Source: Candidatus Limnocylindrales bacterium (GTDB lineage Bacteria; Moduliflexota; Moduliflexia; Moduliflexales; JAUQPW01). Taken from it: DNA of 64,000 nt. The notes beneath the pieces are model-generated. The model was given only the letters and a program-made list of their open reading frames with translations. It searched no databases and was not told the origin of the DNA. The translations under genes were made by a program, and so were the position numbers. The stretch lies in the NCBI GenBank assembly GCA_035559535.1, contig DATMBG010000058.1, forward strand, positions 269,495-333,494, given 5' to 3'. This document shows, piece by piece, positions 1 to 8,147 of the stretch (its first letter is position 1; the number at the start of each line of letters is the position of its first letter).

Positions 1-2
1 GA

Positions 3-485
3 GCGCTGAGAGAGAAGTTGGCGGATTATCCTTCTTTAAGCTTAAGCTACCAAGAATCCAGATGGTTAGATCGGGGGGCCACGCGGAGTTTCTCACCCGA
101 CCTTATTCTGTATGAAAAAGATGACCCAATTTTGGTTTTAGATATGAAATATAAGCGTAACAACGACCCTACGCAACGGTCTGGTAATTCTATGGAATTA
201 CCCCGGGACCCTTTCCTCTCTTTTCAAAAAGACCCGGATAGCGAAGATATCTATCAAATTCTTGTTTACTGTCAGAGTTTAGGGGTAAAAACCGGGGTTC
301 TCCTTTATCCCGAACCCATAGACCAAGAATTGGAAACCTGGTATGGTGTTACGGTTCAAACTTGGGGCGTAGGCCTTCAAGGGAATCCCCTCGAAGTGGA
401 GGAACATATTAAAAATCTTACCAGGAGGATTTTAGAGATTGTTCGCAGGAACAAAAAGGTCATTTCGGGTTCGCAGGTTTTTTGA
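3..485 (+). CDS. McrC-like (DUF2357-type) PD-(D/E)XK nuclease, C-terminal part, cut by the left window edge
   Basis: The frame is open to the left edge, so the N-terminus lies outside the window; a TTG at 18 is only an internal codon. The visible 160 or so residues hold a likely PD-(D/E)XK core: the Asp of SPDLIL (codon at 99) and the D-x-K of LDMKYK (codons at 141-149), followed by the 'Y(Q)ILVYC' helix typical of McrC/DUF2357 nucleases. Members of this family are the nuclease partner of a McrB-like GTPase in modification-dependent restriction. The partner gene would be upstream, outside the window. The ORF ends just before a strong terminator, so it is the last gene of its operon. A different PD-(D/E)XK nuclease cannot be excluded. 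Confidence 0.6.
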   Translation, partial: ALREKLADYPSLSLSYQESRWLDRGATRSFSPDLILYEKDDPILVLDMKYKRNNDPTQRSGNSMELPRDPFLSFQKDPDSEDIYQILVYCQSLGVKTGVLLYPEPIDQELETWYGVTVQTWGVGLQGNPLEVEEHIKNLTRRILEIVRRNKKVISGSQVF

Positions 486-582
486 GAAAATTTTTGTTTG
501 CAAGCTGGACATCCAGGATATAAATTGAGGGGTTGAAATAGGAAATAGAAGATATTTGATTTTAAAAAAGTTAGGACAAAAA

Positions 583-629
583 AGGAGTCTATCTTTATCC
601 CTTTAAAGAGGATAGACTCCTATTTTTTT
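583..629 (+). terminator. Rho-independent terminator after the McrC-like gene
   Basis: AGGAGTCTATC (583-593) pairs perfectly with GATAGACTCCT (611-621) around a 17-nt loop, followed by a run of seven T (623-629). It closes the upstream nuclease operon and insulates the permease gene that starts 18 nt later. Confidence 0.85.
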
Positions 630-646
630 GAGGTAGCTGGAGATGT

Positions 647-2371
647 ATGGTGCTGATTAAACGCCCGAGAAATGTAAGCTCTTCCCGGGCTGCTGCGATG
701 CTGTATGGAGACTGGGGAACCAGTAAGGCCTACGTAACAGGAATTGCCTTTGCCCTGGCCGGTTACTCTTCTTTCTATCTTATTCTGGCCATGGCCCTTC
801 TGACTACCCTCGTAGGGATTAATTACATCTGGATCTGTAAATACTATCCCGATGGAGGTGGGGTTTATTCTTCGGTTAGAAATCGTTCACGTACTTTAGC
901 AGTTATTGGCGCCCTTCTTCTAACGGCGGATTATACCGTAACCGCTTCTCTGAGTAGCCTGGATGCTTTTCATTATTTAGAGTTCCCGCACCCGCATTGG
1001 TGGGCTATAGGTTCCCTGGCTTTACTTGGGGTTGTGAATATTTTTGGACCACGTCATAGTGGTGGAATGGCCATATTCCTAGCGGTTCCTACTGTTCTGG
1101 TAGTTGCCGTTCTCTTGGGAGCTTCTTTATCCCATTTATCGGAAGTCCAATTAACTCCTTTGAGTGGAGGATTCCTGAATAACTGGCTTAATTTTGTGGG
1201 AATTGTTCTGGCACTCTCGGGAGTGGAAGCCATTGCCAACATGACCGGGGTGATGAAATTAGATCCGGGCAGTACCGAAGACAACCCTTCCGTCCATAAG
1301 ACAGCCAGAAATGCTATTCTTCCTGTACTGATAGAGGTCACCGTATTTACCACAGCTTTAGGACTTATTATGCATGCCGTTCCCAATCTATCGGATCACA
1401 CGGAAGACATGATTCGTTTTCTAGGGGAGTATTATATCGGAGAGGGTTTTGCCAATGTGGTCAGTATTGTTTTTGGATTGCTTCTTCTGTCAGCCTGCAA
1501 TACGGCTATTGTGGGAATGATCGCTGTTTTCTACATGATGTCTAGAGATGGAGAAATGCCTCAAGCTTTCAGCCGCCTCAATAAATATGGAGTTCCCTGG
1601 ATTCCTCTTCTGCTGGCCACTATAATTCCCATTTTAGTTCTTCTCTTTGAAAGTGATTTAACCCACCTGGCGGCTTTATATGCCATTGGCGTTGTGGGAG
1701 CCATTACCATCAATCTGGGAGCTACCGCCACGAATTTTCAACTCGGGTTGTCTCCCCTGGAACGGGGGGTCATGCTGGGAACTTTTGGTTTGATGGCCTT
1801 CATTGAAGCTACCATTGCCTATGAAAAGCGAAATGCCCTAATTTTTGCGGTAATTATGTTGACCACCGGGCTGGTCATCCGATATGGCGCCAAGACTTAC
1901 GAGCGAAAACGGCAGATGGCTGTTTCAGAAAGGATTCCCACACCTACGCCTCATCTGGTTTCTACAAGGCCGGTAACTTCCATCCTGGTAGCGGTTCGAG
2001 GCGTTACGGATACCTTGCGCTTTGCAATCGAAGAGGCTAAATTGCGTCAGGCTACCTTGTATGTGCTTTTTATCAGGGAAATAGCCATCAGCTTATTGCC
2101 CAGTGTTGCCAAGCTTCCAGAGGATAAAGAAGCCCAGGAAGTTTTCTCAACGGCTAAAGCCCTCAGTAATGGACTCAAAGTCATTCCGGTCTATGCAGTC
2201 AGCAATTCCCCTGCAGAGGTTATCCTCGATGAAGCCGCTACCCTGGGTGTTGATTACTTAATCCTCGGCAGTTCTACACGGAATGCCTTAGTCAAGCTCC
2301 TTAAGGGAAACGTCATTGAAGAGGTCGCCAGACAACTTCCTGAAGAAATTAAGTTGGTTATTTACGGCTAA
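647..2371 (+). CDS. APC-family amino-acid permease with C-terminal UspA-like domain
   Basis: A 574-residue inner-membrane transporter. Residues 1 to about 420 are a chain of hydrophobic helices in the amino acid-polyamine-organocation pattern, with an early conserved YYPDGGGVYS segment in the TM2-TM3 region. Residues from about 436 form a cytoplasmic universal-stress-protein fold beginning VTSILVAVRG and ending GVDYLILGSSTRN...KGNVIEEV. The usual nucleotide motif G-2x-G-9x-G(S/T) is altered (GSST, then GN), so ATP binding is uncertain. APC-USP fusions are known and the USP part is thought to be regulatory. The substrate cannot be read from the sequence. ATG at 647 has only a weak TGGAG upstream; another ATG at 643 is out of frame. 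Confidence 0.85.
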   Translation: MVLIKRPRNVSSSRAAAMLYGDWGTSKAYVTGIAFALAGYSSFYLILAMALLTTLVGINYIWICKYYPDGGGVYSSVRNRSRTLAVIGALLLTADYTVTASLSSLDAFHYLEFPHPHWWAIGSLALLGVVNIFGPRHSGGMAIFLAVPTVLVVAVLLGASLSHLSEVQLTPLSGGFLNNWLNFVGIVLALSGVEAIANMTGVMKLDPGSTEDNPSVHKTARNAILPVLIEVTVFTTALGLIMHAVPNLSDHTEDMIRFLGEYYIGEGFANVVSIVFGLLLLSACNTAIVGMIAVFYMMSRDGEMPQAFSRLNKYGVPWIPLLLATIIPILVLLFESDLTHLAALYAIGVVGAITINLGATATNFQLGLSPLERGVMLGTFGLMAFIEATIAYEKRNALIFAVIMLTTGLVIRYGAKTYERKRQMAVSERIPTPTPHLVSTRPVTSILVAVRGVTDTLRFAIEEAKLRQATLYVLFIREIAISLLPSVAKLPEDKEAQEVFSTAKALSNGLKVIPVYAVSNSPAEVILDEAATLGVDYLILGSSTRNALVKLLKGNVIEEVARQLPEEIKLVIYG

Positions 2372-2373
2372 TT

Positions 2374-2444
2374 GTAAATCCTTAAACCCTAGATCCTGAA
2401 CCTTGAACCGAGGACAACGGACAGATGTCCGTGGTTCGTGGTCC
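2374..2444. repeat. Heptad-like word repeat and small hairpin before the aminotransferase gene
   Basis: The stretch first repeats CCTTAAACC/CCTAGATCC/TGAACCTTGAACC-type words of about seven bases, then GGACAACGGACA facing TGTCCGTGGTTCGTGGTCC. ACGGACA (2417-2423) and TGTCCGT (2426-2432) form a tight inverted repeat. Related CCGTTGTTC words occur at 4.7, 9.0 and 9.1 kb. Confidence 0.5.
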
Positions 2445-2455
2445 AGAGAGGATAT

Positions 2456-3625
2456 ATGCCTAAGTTTTCTGAGCGAATGAACTTACTGGGAACAGAGTCG
2501 GCTTTTGAGGTTTTGGCCAAAGCAAAAGCTCTGGAGCGCCAGGGCCGGGATATCTTACACTTTGAGATAGGAGAGCCGGATTTTGATACCCCTGAACATA
2601 TTAAGGAAGCAGCCATCAAAGCTTTAAGGGAGGGTTATACCCATTACTGCCCGGCTCCTGGAATCCCTATACTTCGAGAGGCCATCGCAGAACATATCTC
2701 CAACACCCGTAAGATTCCCGTTAGTCCAGAAGAAGTCGTGGTCACCCCTGGAGCAAAGCCGATCATGTTCTATGGCATTATGGCCTGTGTAGATCCGGGG
2801 GATGAAGTTATTTATCCCAATCCCGGATTTCCCATCTATGAATCGGTGATTAACTTCGTAGGCGCCAAACCTATTCCGGTTCCACTCCTGGAAGAGAAGG
2901 GATTTAGCTTTGATATGGAGGTCTTTGAGAAAAGTATTACGCCCAAAACCCGTATGATTATCCTGAACTCTCCCCAAAATCCCACCGGTGGAATTCTTTT
3001 GGAATCGGATTTGAAACGAATTGCAGAAATTGCCAGGGAAAAAAATATCTGGATTTTATCCGATGAAATTTACGATCAGATTTTATATACCGGTCGGTTT
3101 GTGAGTATTACCAGCCTGGCGGACGTAAAAGACCAGACCATCTTACTAAATGGATTTTCTAAGACCTATGCCATGACAGGGTGGCGACTGGGATACGGGG
3201 TCATGCCGAAAAAGCTGGCAGAGCTTGTGACCCGATTGATTATCAATTGTAATTCCTGTACGGCCACTTTTGCTCAAATGGCGGCTTTTGAAGCCTTGAA
3301 GGGTCCTCAAGACTCGGTTGCCAGGATGGTAGCCGAATTCAAACAAAGGCGGGATCTCATCGTATCCGGGCTGAATCAGATTCCGGGCATAAGCTGTCAG
3401 GTTCCCCAAGGGGCTTTTTATGTATTTCCCAATGTGAAGAGTTTTCAAAAACCTGCCAGTCAACTGGCCGATTATCTTTTAGAGGAAGCCGGTATTGCCG
3501 TTTTATCCGGTACCGCCTTCGGAAAGTATGGGGAAGGTTATCTACGTTTTTCCTATGCCAATTCCCAGGAGAATATTAAAAAGATGTTAAAACGTTTGGA
3601 AGAAGCCCTGGCTCGTTTCAAATAA
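2456..3625 (+). CDS. PLP-dependent class I/II aminotransferase (aspartate aminotransferase-like)
   Basis: A 389-residue cytosolic fold-type I aminotransferase. Family landmarks: GEPDFDTP near the N-terminus, NSPQNPTGG in the middle, the Schiff-base lysine in NGFSKTYAMTGWRLGY (Lys236) and an FSYANS motif near the C-terminus that usually carries the carboxylate-binding Arg. Subgroup I-gamma includes aspartate, aromatic and LL-DAP aminotransferases, so the amino donor is not certain. The start was placed at ATG 2456 because AGAGAGG lies just upstream; a GTG six codons earlier (2438) lies inside repeat-derived sequence. It is separated from the permease by repeat words and is probably its own unit. 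Confidence 0.88.
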   Translation: MPKFSERMNLLGTESAFEVLAKAKALERQGRDILHFEIGEPDFDTPEHIKEAAIKALREGYTHYCPAPGIPILREAIAEHISNTRKIPVSPEEVVVTPGAKPIMFYGIMACVDPGDEVIYPNPGFPIYESVINFVGAKPIPVPLLEEKGFSFDMEVFEKSITPKTRMIILNSPQNPTGGILLESDLKRIAEIAREKNIWILSDEIYDQILYTGRFVSITSLADVKDQTILLNGFSKTYAMTGWRLGYGVMPKKLAELVTRLIINCNSCTATFAQMAAFEALKGPQDSVARMVAEFKQRRDLIVSGLNQIPGISCQVPQGAFYVFPNVKSFQKPASQLADYLLEEAGIAVLSGTAFGKYGEGYLRFSYANSQENIKKMLKRLEEALARFK

Positions 3626-3834
3626 AAAAGGTTATTTGGTGTTTGGATAGTAAACCTCCGGACGGTATACCTTTGTGGAAAGGTTCATCCACCCAAGGTC
3701 CCGAAGGAATTAAGGAATAAAGGGGCTCAACCCCTCCAGGAGATCCCTGGGATCTTAACCCAAGGTCCCGAAGGGAACGGGGTTTTTTCCTGCTTAAAGG
3801 TCCCTCGTGGCCTCCGGTGGATCCATTAAAATCT
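3626..3834. repeat. Intergenic region with a 17-bp direct repeat
   Basis: The 209-bp gap holds ACCCAAGGTCCCGAAGG twice (3691-3707 and 3758-3774), separated by a short AGGGGCTCAACCCCT hairpin, plus a GGATCC/CCTCCGG-rich end. Apparent ORFs across it on the minus strand are translations of these repeats. No promoter is evident. Confidence 0.55.
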
Positions 3835-4587
3835 ATGCAAGAAAAAGGAAGAGTCGCTCTCATTACAGGTGGAGGAACGGGTATTGGCCGTGCTTCAAGT
3901 TTGGCCCTGGCCCGCCAGGGGATTCAGGTAGCCATCAATTATTCTAAATCCGCTCGAGAAGCCCAAGAAACCGCTCAAGAAGCCGAGAAGATGGGTGTTT
4001 CAGCCATGACGATTCAGGCAGATGTTTCCAAGGATGCAGAAGTTCGAGCCATGGTCAAAAAGGTTATGGATACCTGGGGACGTATCGATATGTTGATTAA
4101 CTGTGCCGGATGGTCCCAGCGAACCCCCTTTAATGACCTGGAAGCCCATACCGAGGAGCTTTGGGACAGGAATCTGGCTATTAACCTCAAAGGTGTCTTC
4201 TTTTGCTCGCGGGCGGTAGCCGATATCATGAAGCGTCAGGGACAAGGTGCTATTGTCATTATAGCCTCGGTAGCCGGAATTACAGGAGTTGGAAGTTCCA
4301 TTGCCTATGCTGCTTCAAAGGCCGGGGTTATTTGCCTGACCAAATCTCTGGCTAAAATCTTAGCCCCCGAGGTTCGGGTCAATGCCATTGCCCCAGGGCT
4401 TGTAGAAACTCGATGGATTGAGGGCTGGGCCGATGCAGATGAAATACGCGATCAGACCCTTAAGACGACTCCTTTAAAAAGGATTTCAACCCCTGAAGAT
4501 ATCGCAGAAGCCGTCTGTTTTCTGGCAACTGACGCCCGAATGATTACCGGCCAGGTTCTGGTAATCGATGGGGGAAAAATTATGTAA
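3835..4587 (+). CDS. Short-chain dehydrogenase/reductase (FabG-like)
   Basis: A 250-residue classical SDR with the nucleotide motif TGGGTGIG near the N-terminus, INCAG in beta-4, the active-site serine in IIASVAGI and the catalytic pair Tyr158-x3-Lys162 (YAASK). The C-terminus ends with VIDGG as in 3-oxoacyl-ACP reductases. It is not near other fatty-acid synthesis genes, so it may reduce another keto or hydroxy substrate. The gene could start at GTG 3817 or ATG 3835; the latter gives the usual short leader before the Rossmann strand and was chosen. Neither has a clear Shine-Dalgarno sequence. It is convergent with the PepSY gene. Confidence 0.85.
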   Translation: MQEKGRVALITGGGTGIGRASSLALARQGIQVAINYSKSAREAQETAQEAEKMGVSAMTIQADVSKDAEVRAMVKKVMDTWGRIDMLINCAGWSQRTPFNDLEAHTEELWDRNLAINLKGVFFCSRAVADIMKRQGQGAIVIIASVAGITGVGSSIAYAASKAGVICLTKSLAKILAPEVRVNAIAPGLVETRWIEGWADADEIRDQTLKTTPLKRISTPEDIAEAVCFLATDARMITGQVLVIDGGKIM

Positions 4588-4668
4588 GCTTTCTTGGTTT
4601 GCTCTGTTCTGCCCGGATGGATTTCAGATTCTGGTAATCCAGGACAGAAAGACTCTGTAAGGGTTGAT

Positions 4669-4735
4669 GTTCCGGGTCTGTTGTTTAGAGCCCAGGCCTT
4701 GCTAATGTATCCCCGGCCAACAACGGACCCGGAAC
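4669..4735. terminator. Hairpin between convergent SDR and PepSY genes
   Basis: GTTCCGGGTCTGTTGTT (4669-4685) pairs with AACAACGGACCCGGAAC (4719-4735), 16 of 17 positions. Lying between convergent genes it could end transcription from both sides, but it lacks a clean T tract, and its words match a repeat family elsewhere in the window, so it may be a repeat first and a terminator second. Confidence 0.45.
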
Positions 4736-4754
4736 TACCGAGGGCTTTTCAAAT

Positions 4755-5309
4755 TTATCTTACCATCTCATCAGGTTCTCTTCCGATCTGGTAAATTTTT
4801 TCGCTTGACTCGGTAATCTCTGCGGTAGCCGTATCGACTTCTACCTTGATCTCCTTGCCACCCTCTCCGGAGGTTCTCACATCAAATTCATAAACGGCCC
4901 TGCCATCCGGCTTCATTTCATACTCGGTTTGCAGAATCTTACCGGGGTAGGTAGTGAGTACCACTTTCTTAGCCTCGGCATCGGTTACCTTTATCCTGGC
5001 CTTGAAAAGCGGGTCTCTTAAATTAACTTCTCGATCTTCTCCCACAATCTCACCGGTATTTGCATGGCAGGTATACTCCCATTCTGTGGTATCGTTATCT
5101 CTAATCTCGATTTCATAAGCCGGACCGTCTTTTTTAACCGTAAATTCCAACTTTTCAATGTCTCCAGCCCGCTTGGTCAGGGCTGCTCTCAGACAGGTTT
5201 CCATACTTACTTTGGTTTCCGGCATTTTGAAATCTTTATTCATGGCCACAACAGGACCTGTAGATAAAACCATAACCCCCCCAAGCAGCATTTTTTTAAG
5301 GATTCTCAT
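4755..5309 (-). CDS. Exported protein with two PepSY domains
   Basis: A 184-residue protein with a signal peptide (MRILKKMLLGGVMVLSTGPVVA, cleavage probably after the VVA) and two PepSY-like repeats. The first runs roughly from residue 32 to 97 and the second from about 105 to 180; each has a helix (METCLRAAL, DAEAKKVVL) followed by beta strands ending in E-I/E-V-D-x-x-T-x-E. PepSY domains are found in periplasmic inhibitors or accessory modules of proteases and reductases. No enzymatic motif is present. Its start lies 84 bp downstream of the lytic transglycosylase stop on the same strand, with a hairpin between them. Confidence 0.8.
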   Translation of the reverse strand: MRILKKMLLGGVMVLSTGPVVAMNKDFKMPETKVSMETCLRAALTKRAGDIEKLEFTVKKDGPAYEIEIRDNDTTEWEYTCHANTGEIVGEDREVNLRDPLFKARIKVTDAEAKKVVLTTYPGKILQTEYEMKPDGRAVYEFDVRTSGEGGKEIKVEVDTATAEITESSEKIYQIGREPDEMVR

Positions 5310-5348
5310 CGGATTAACCTCCCTTCTTTGAACGCGGAGCGCAAACTC

Positions 5349-5370
5349 AAAGGGTTCTTTAGAACCCTTT
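5349..5370 (-). terminator. Short hairpin between the transglycosylase and PepSY genes
   Basis: AAAGGGTTC (5349-5357) and GAACCCTTT (5362-5370) form a perfect 9-bp stem with a 4-nt loop, just after the transglycosylase stop in the direction of transcription. A GCGCGGATTC/GAACGCGGAGCGC pair flanks it. No strong T run follows, so it may attenuate rather than end transcription. Confidence 0.45.
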
Positions 5371-5393
5371 CCGAATCCGCGCTATTAAAAAAC

Positions 5394-7733
5394 TTATTGA
5401 TTTCCATAGATTCGTTTGTACTCTTCATAATACCATAACACCCGTTGAACGTATTTCTTGGTCTCCCGATAAGGAATACCGGCAATGAACATCTCAGGGT
5501 CTTCTCCAGACTGTTGCCGCAACCAGGCCTCTACCCGATCCTCTCCAGCGTTGTAACTGGCAATGACCGGAACAATATTCCCTTTAAACCGGATTAAGAG
5601 TTCTTCCAGGTAAGAAACCCCCAAAGCAATGTTCAATTCGGCATTCAGGAGCATCTCCTCAGAAAACTGGGTAATCCCCATGTTTTGAGCCAGCCGGTTG
5701 GCGGTGCTGTAAATAAGCTGCATCAATCCAGTCGCAGCCGCAGGGGAGCGTACATCAGGATTAAATTCGCTTTCCGCCATCATAATGGAGTAAACCAGAA
5801 AAGGATCGATCTGAGGGGTGGTATATCGCCTGACTAATTCTTCATATCCAAGTGGATAAGCCATTTTCCAGAAGTTACCGGGTACTGAGGAATCTCCTCG
5901 ACGCAGCCAGTCTGAAAAATATTGTCGGGAGAATTGAACCAATTTACGGTAATTCCGGGCTTCGTAATACAGTTCAAGCAATCGGTAAATTTCAGAAGAT
6001 ATCCTCATCTTATTTTCGCTCTGTAAAGCCTTTTCCAATTCCCGGGCAGCTTCCTCATAAAGGGCCAGTTTCGTAAGCTCTTGGGCTTTGAGAAGTTGTT
6101 GACGATAGGTGGTTGAGGAGAGCTGATTGGCGGTCGGTTTTAGTTTGAGTTGCCCGGGAGAGTCTGGATTTTGAACCTTGAGATTTTGAAGCCCCGGGTG
6201 TTCTTTGAAAAGAGAGGTCAGATGGTCTAAACTTCGGATACCGTAGTAAGACCTGGGATGGGTAAGATGGGCTCTCTGGAAAAACTCTACGGCTTTTCTC
6301 CAATCTCTCAACTTTTCAGAAGCCCTCCCGGCCCAATATAAGGCTTCTTCGTAGTAATAAGAATGCGGGTATTTACGTATAAGTTCTATCAGAATATTCC
6401 GGGACTTTTGATACTCTCCAGATCGGTAGTAGATCCAGGCACTTCGCCAGAGGGCATCCTCCTGGCGAGGGCCTCGCGGGGATCTTTTTAAAAAAATTTC
6501 ATAGGTACTCAGGGCCTTCTTGAAATTCTGTTGGTTTTCTTCATAGAAGGTCCCGAGCAAATAAAGGGTATCTAAGGTCCATTTATCGTGGGGATAGGTC
6601 GTATTCAGTTTCTGATAGATTGTTAAAAATTTATCTCCATTCTCCATCCGAAGATAGATTCTGGCCATGAGATTTAGTACTCGAGGGATTTCTTTATTCT
6701 GAGTATAACGGGTCAGGAAGTTTTCGAAGATTTTGAGGGCTTCCTCGTTTTCCCGGAGGTTATAGGCTATTTTCCCTGACAGGAGAAGGGCTTTTTCCAA
6801 AAAAGGGCTTTCAGGAAATTTTTTAATCAGCCGGTTGAGGGTCTCTTGAGCCTGGGAAAATAAATTTAAGTTGTAGAGGCGTTCCCCCTCCTGGTAGAGT
6901 TCCTGATCATTCCATTCAGGTTCTAAAGTTGGATACTGGGCATAGATTTCTTTTTCCCGCTTATAGGCCTGGGCTGCCCAGAATGAGTAAGGATAGCTTC
7001 TCTGCAGGTTTCGGTAGGTTTCCAGGGTAATCTTAAAGCTATGCTGCTCTTCCAAAAGACGGGCCGAGTCCCAAAGGGCTTTGGGAGCCAGGGGGTGATC
7101 TGAAAATTTTTTAGAAAATTGGATATAGGCCGCGACAGCTTCCGGGTATTTTTTTAGAAGTTCTAAAACCTTTGCAATCTGAAACCGGGCCTCCGCCTGG
7201 AGAAGACTGGAGGGGTAGCGATCGATCAGAGTTTGATAAGCCTGGAGGGCTTCAGGATAAAGTTCTTGTTTTCGATAACTTTCTGCCAGGTAATATTGGC
7301 CGTAATCGTTCAGGATAAAGGAAGGAATCCGGGTGATTAAAAGATTCCAGACTTCAGAAGCTTTTAAGAACCTGCCCTGCTGGAAATAGAGATACCCGGC
7401 CAGGAAGAGAAACCGGGCTTTCCAGATCGGATCTTGCAGGTGGGAAAGAGGGGTGTTTTCTGGAGAGGTCGTAGGAGATGCCTCTACGCTGTTCAAGGTG
7501 TCCTGGAGTCGAAATAGATACGGTTCCAGTTCCTGGAGAGCCTCTTGAAAGTTGCCCTTTTTATATTTGGCTATCAAACTCTGCAGGAAAGGTTCTGGTT
7601 CGGGGAATGTGGCTTCTCCGGAGTAGGGATTCCCGGACGGATCTGTTGGGGCTGATAGGGCCGGTTCCAACCTGAATAGATTAAATAAGATAAGCAGGAA
7701 AAAAATAAGATAGTATCGATGATATTTTTTCAT
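5394..7733 (-). CDS. Soluble lytic murein transglycosylase with long TPR region (Slt70-like)
   Basis: A 779-residue exported protein: an N-terminal signal or anchor segment (residues 5-28), then about 550 residues of tetratricopeptide-like helical repeats (for example YGQYYLAESYRKQELYPEAL, EALWRSAWIYYRSGEYQKS) and a C-terminal SLT domain. The catalytic glutamate is Glu654 in MMAESEFNPD, followed by AATGLMQL, NIALGVSYL and IASYNAG, all standard for goose-lysozyme-type transglycosylases. It should cleave peptidoglycan between MurNAc and GlcNAc in the periplasm, forming 1,6-anhydro ends. The TPR part is longer than usual for Slt and may bind partners. A TTGACA-containing promoter candidate lies about 60 bp upstream. 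Confidence 0.92.
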   Translation of the reverse strand: MKKYHRYYLIFFLLILFNLFRLEPALSAPTDPSGNPYSGEATFPEPEPFLQSLIAKYKKGNFQEALQELEPYLFRLQDTLNSVEASPTTSPENTPLSHLQDPIWKARFLFLAGYLYFQQGRFLKASEVWNLLITRIPSFILNDYGQYYLAESYRKQELYPEALQAYQTLIDRYPSSLLQAEARFQIAKVLELLKKYPEAVAAYIQFSKKFSDHPLAPKALWDSARLLEEQHSFKITLETYRNLQRSYPYSFWAAQAYKREKEIYAQYPTLEPEWNDQELYQEGERLYNLNLFSQAQETLNRLIKKFPESPFLEKALLLSGKIAYNLRENEEALKIFENFLTRYTQNKEIPRVLNLMARIYLRMENGDKFLTIYQKLNTTYPHDKWTLDTLYLLGTFYEENQQNFKKALSTYEIFLKRSPRGPRQEDALWRSAWIYYRSGEYQKSRNILIELIRKYPHSYYYEEALYWAGRASEKLRDWRKAVEFFQRAHLTHPRSYYGIRSLDHLTSLFKEHPGLQNLKVQNPDSPGQLKLKPTANQLSSTTYRQQLLKAQELTKLALYEEAARELEKALQSENKMRISSEIYRLLELYYEARNYRKLVQFSRQYFSDWLRRGDSSVPGNFWKMAYPLGYEELVRRYTTPQIDPFLVYSIMMAESEFNPDVRSPAAATGLMQLIYSTANRLAQNMGITQFSEEMLLNAELNIALGVSYLEELLIRFKGNIVPVIASYNAGEDRVEAWLRQQSGEDPEMFIAGIPYRETKKYVQRVLWYYEEYKRIYGNQ

Positions 7734-7792
7734 AGAGCCTGCAATGATTTAAGGCTGGTATTATCCAGATAAGGGGACTTGAATTTTAATCT

Positions 7793-7821
7793 AACTTAGA
7801 AATAGGTATTTAAGTTGTCAA
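7793..7821 (-). promoter_or_regulatory. Candidate sigma-70 promoter for the lytic transglycosylase
   Basis: On the minus strand TTGACA (7816-7821) is followed after 17 nt by TAAGTT (7793-7798). The -35 is perfect, the -10 weak. It lies 60 bp before the start codon. Confidence 0.35.
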
Positions 7822-8147
7822 TAAAAATCGACTTAGCTTGAGGTCGATGAGCCATTAATTTCTCCTTGACGGAGATCTTAACCCTATGTTAAAGATCATA
7901 GAATGAGAATTTAAGCATAGTTTGGAACTTTCTCGGTCAGGTTAAAATACCTAAGGTAAAGCTGCCTGTCTTAGAGAATTAAAAAGAGTCGTTATAAGGA
8001 AGGAAAACCCATAAACCTACCGTCTTCAAGATAAATTATTTTCCAATTTATCCTAAGGACAGAGCAGGGGGTAGAAAATAAACTAAGAATCTGTTACTGG
8101 TTTTTGGTTTCTAATGACCAGTTGCCAGTTATCCGTTTACCAGGACC
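7822..8147. other. AT-rich intergenic region between divergent genes
   Basis: About 326 bp without a convincing ORF or RNA gene. The last 45 bp (8103-8147) consist of heptad-like words (CTGGTTTTTGGTTT, CCAGTTGCCAGTTATCC) that belong to the dispersed word-repeat class seen elsewhere. Confidence 0.4.

Noticed and set aside
3618-3863. 81-codon minus-strand ORF between aminotransferase and SDR
   Set aside because: Translates the direct repeat and the ends of both genes.
4594-4794. 66-codon ORF after the SDR gene
   Set aside because: Runs through the hairpin repeat and into the convergent PepSY gene; repeat translation.
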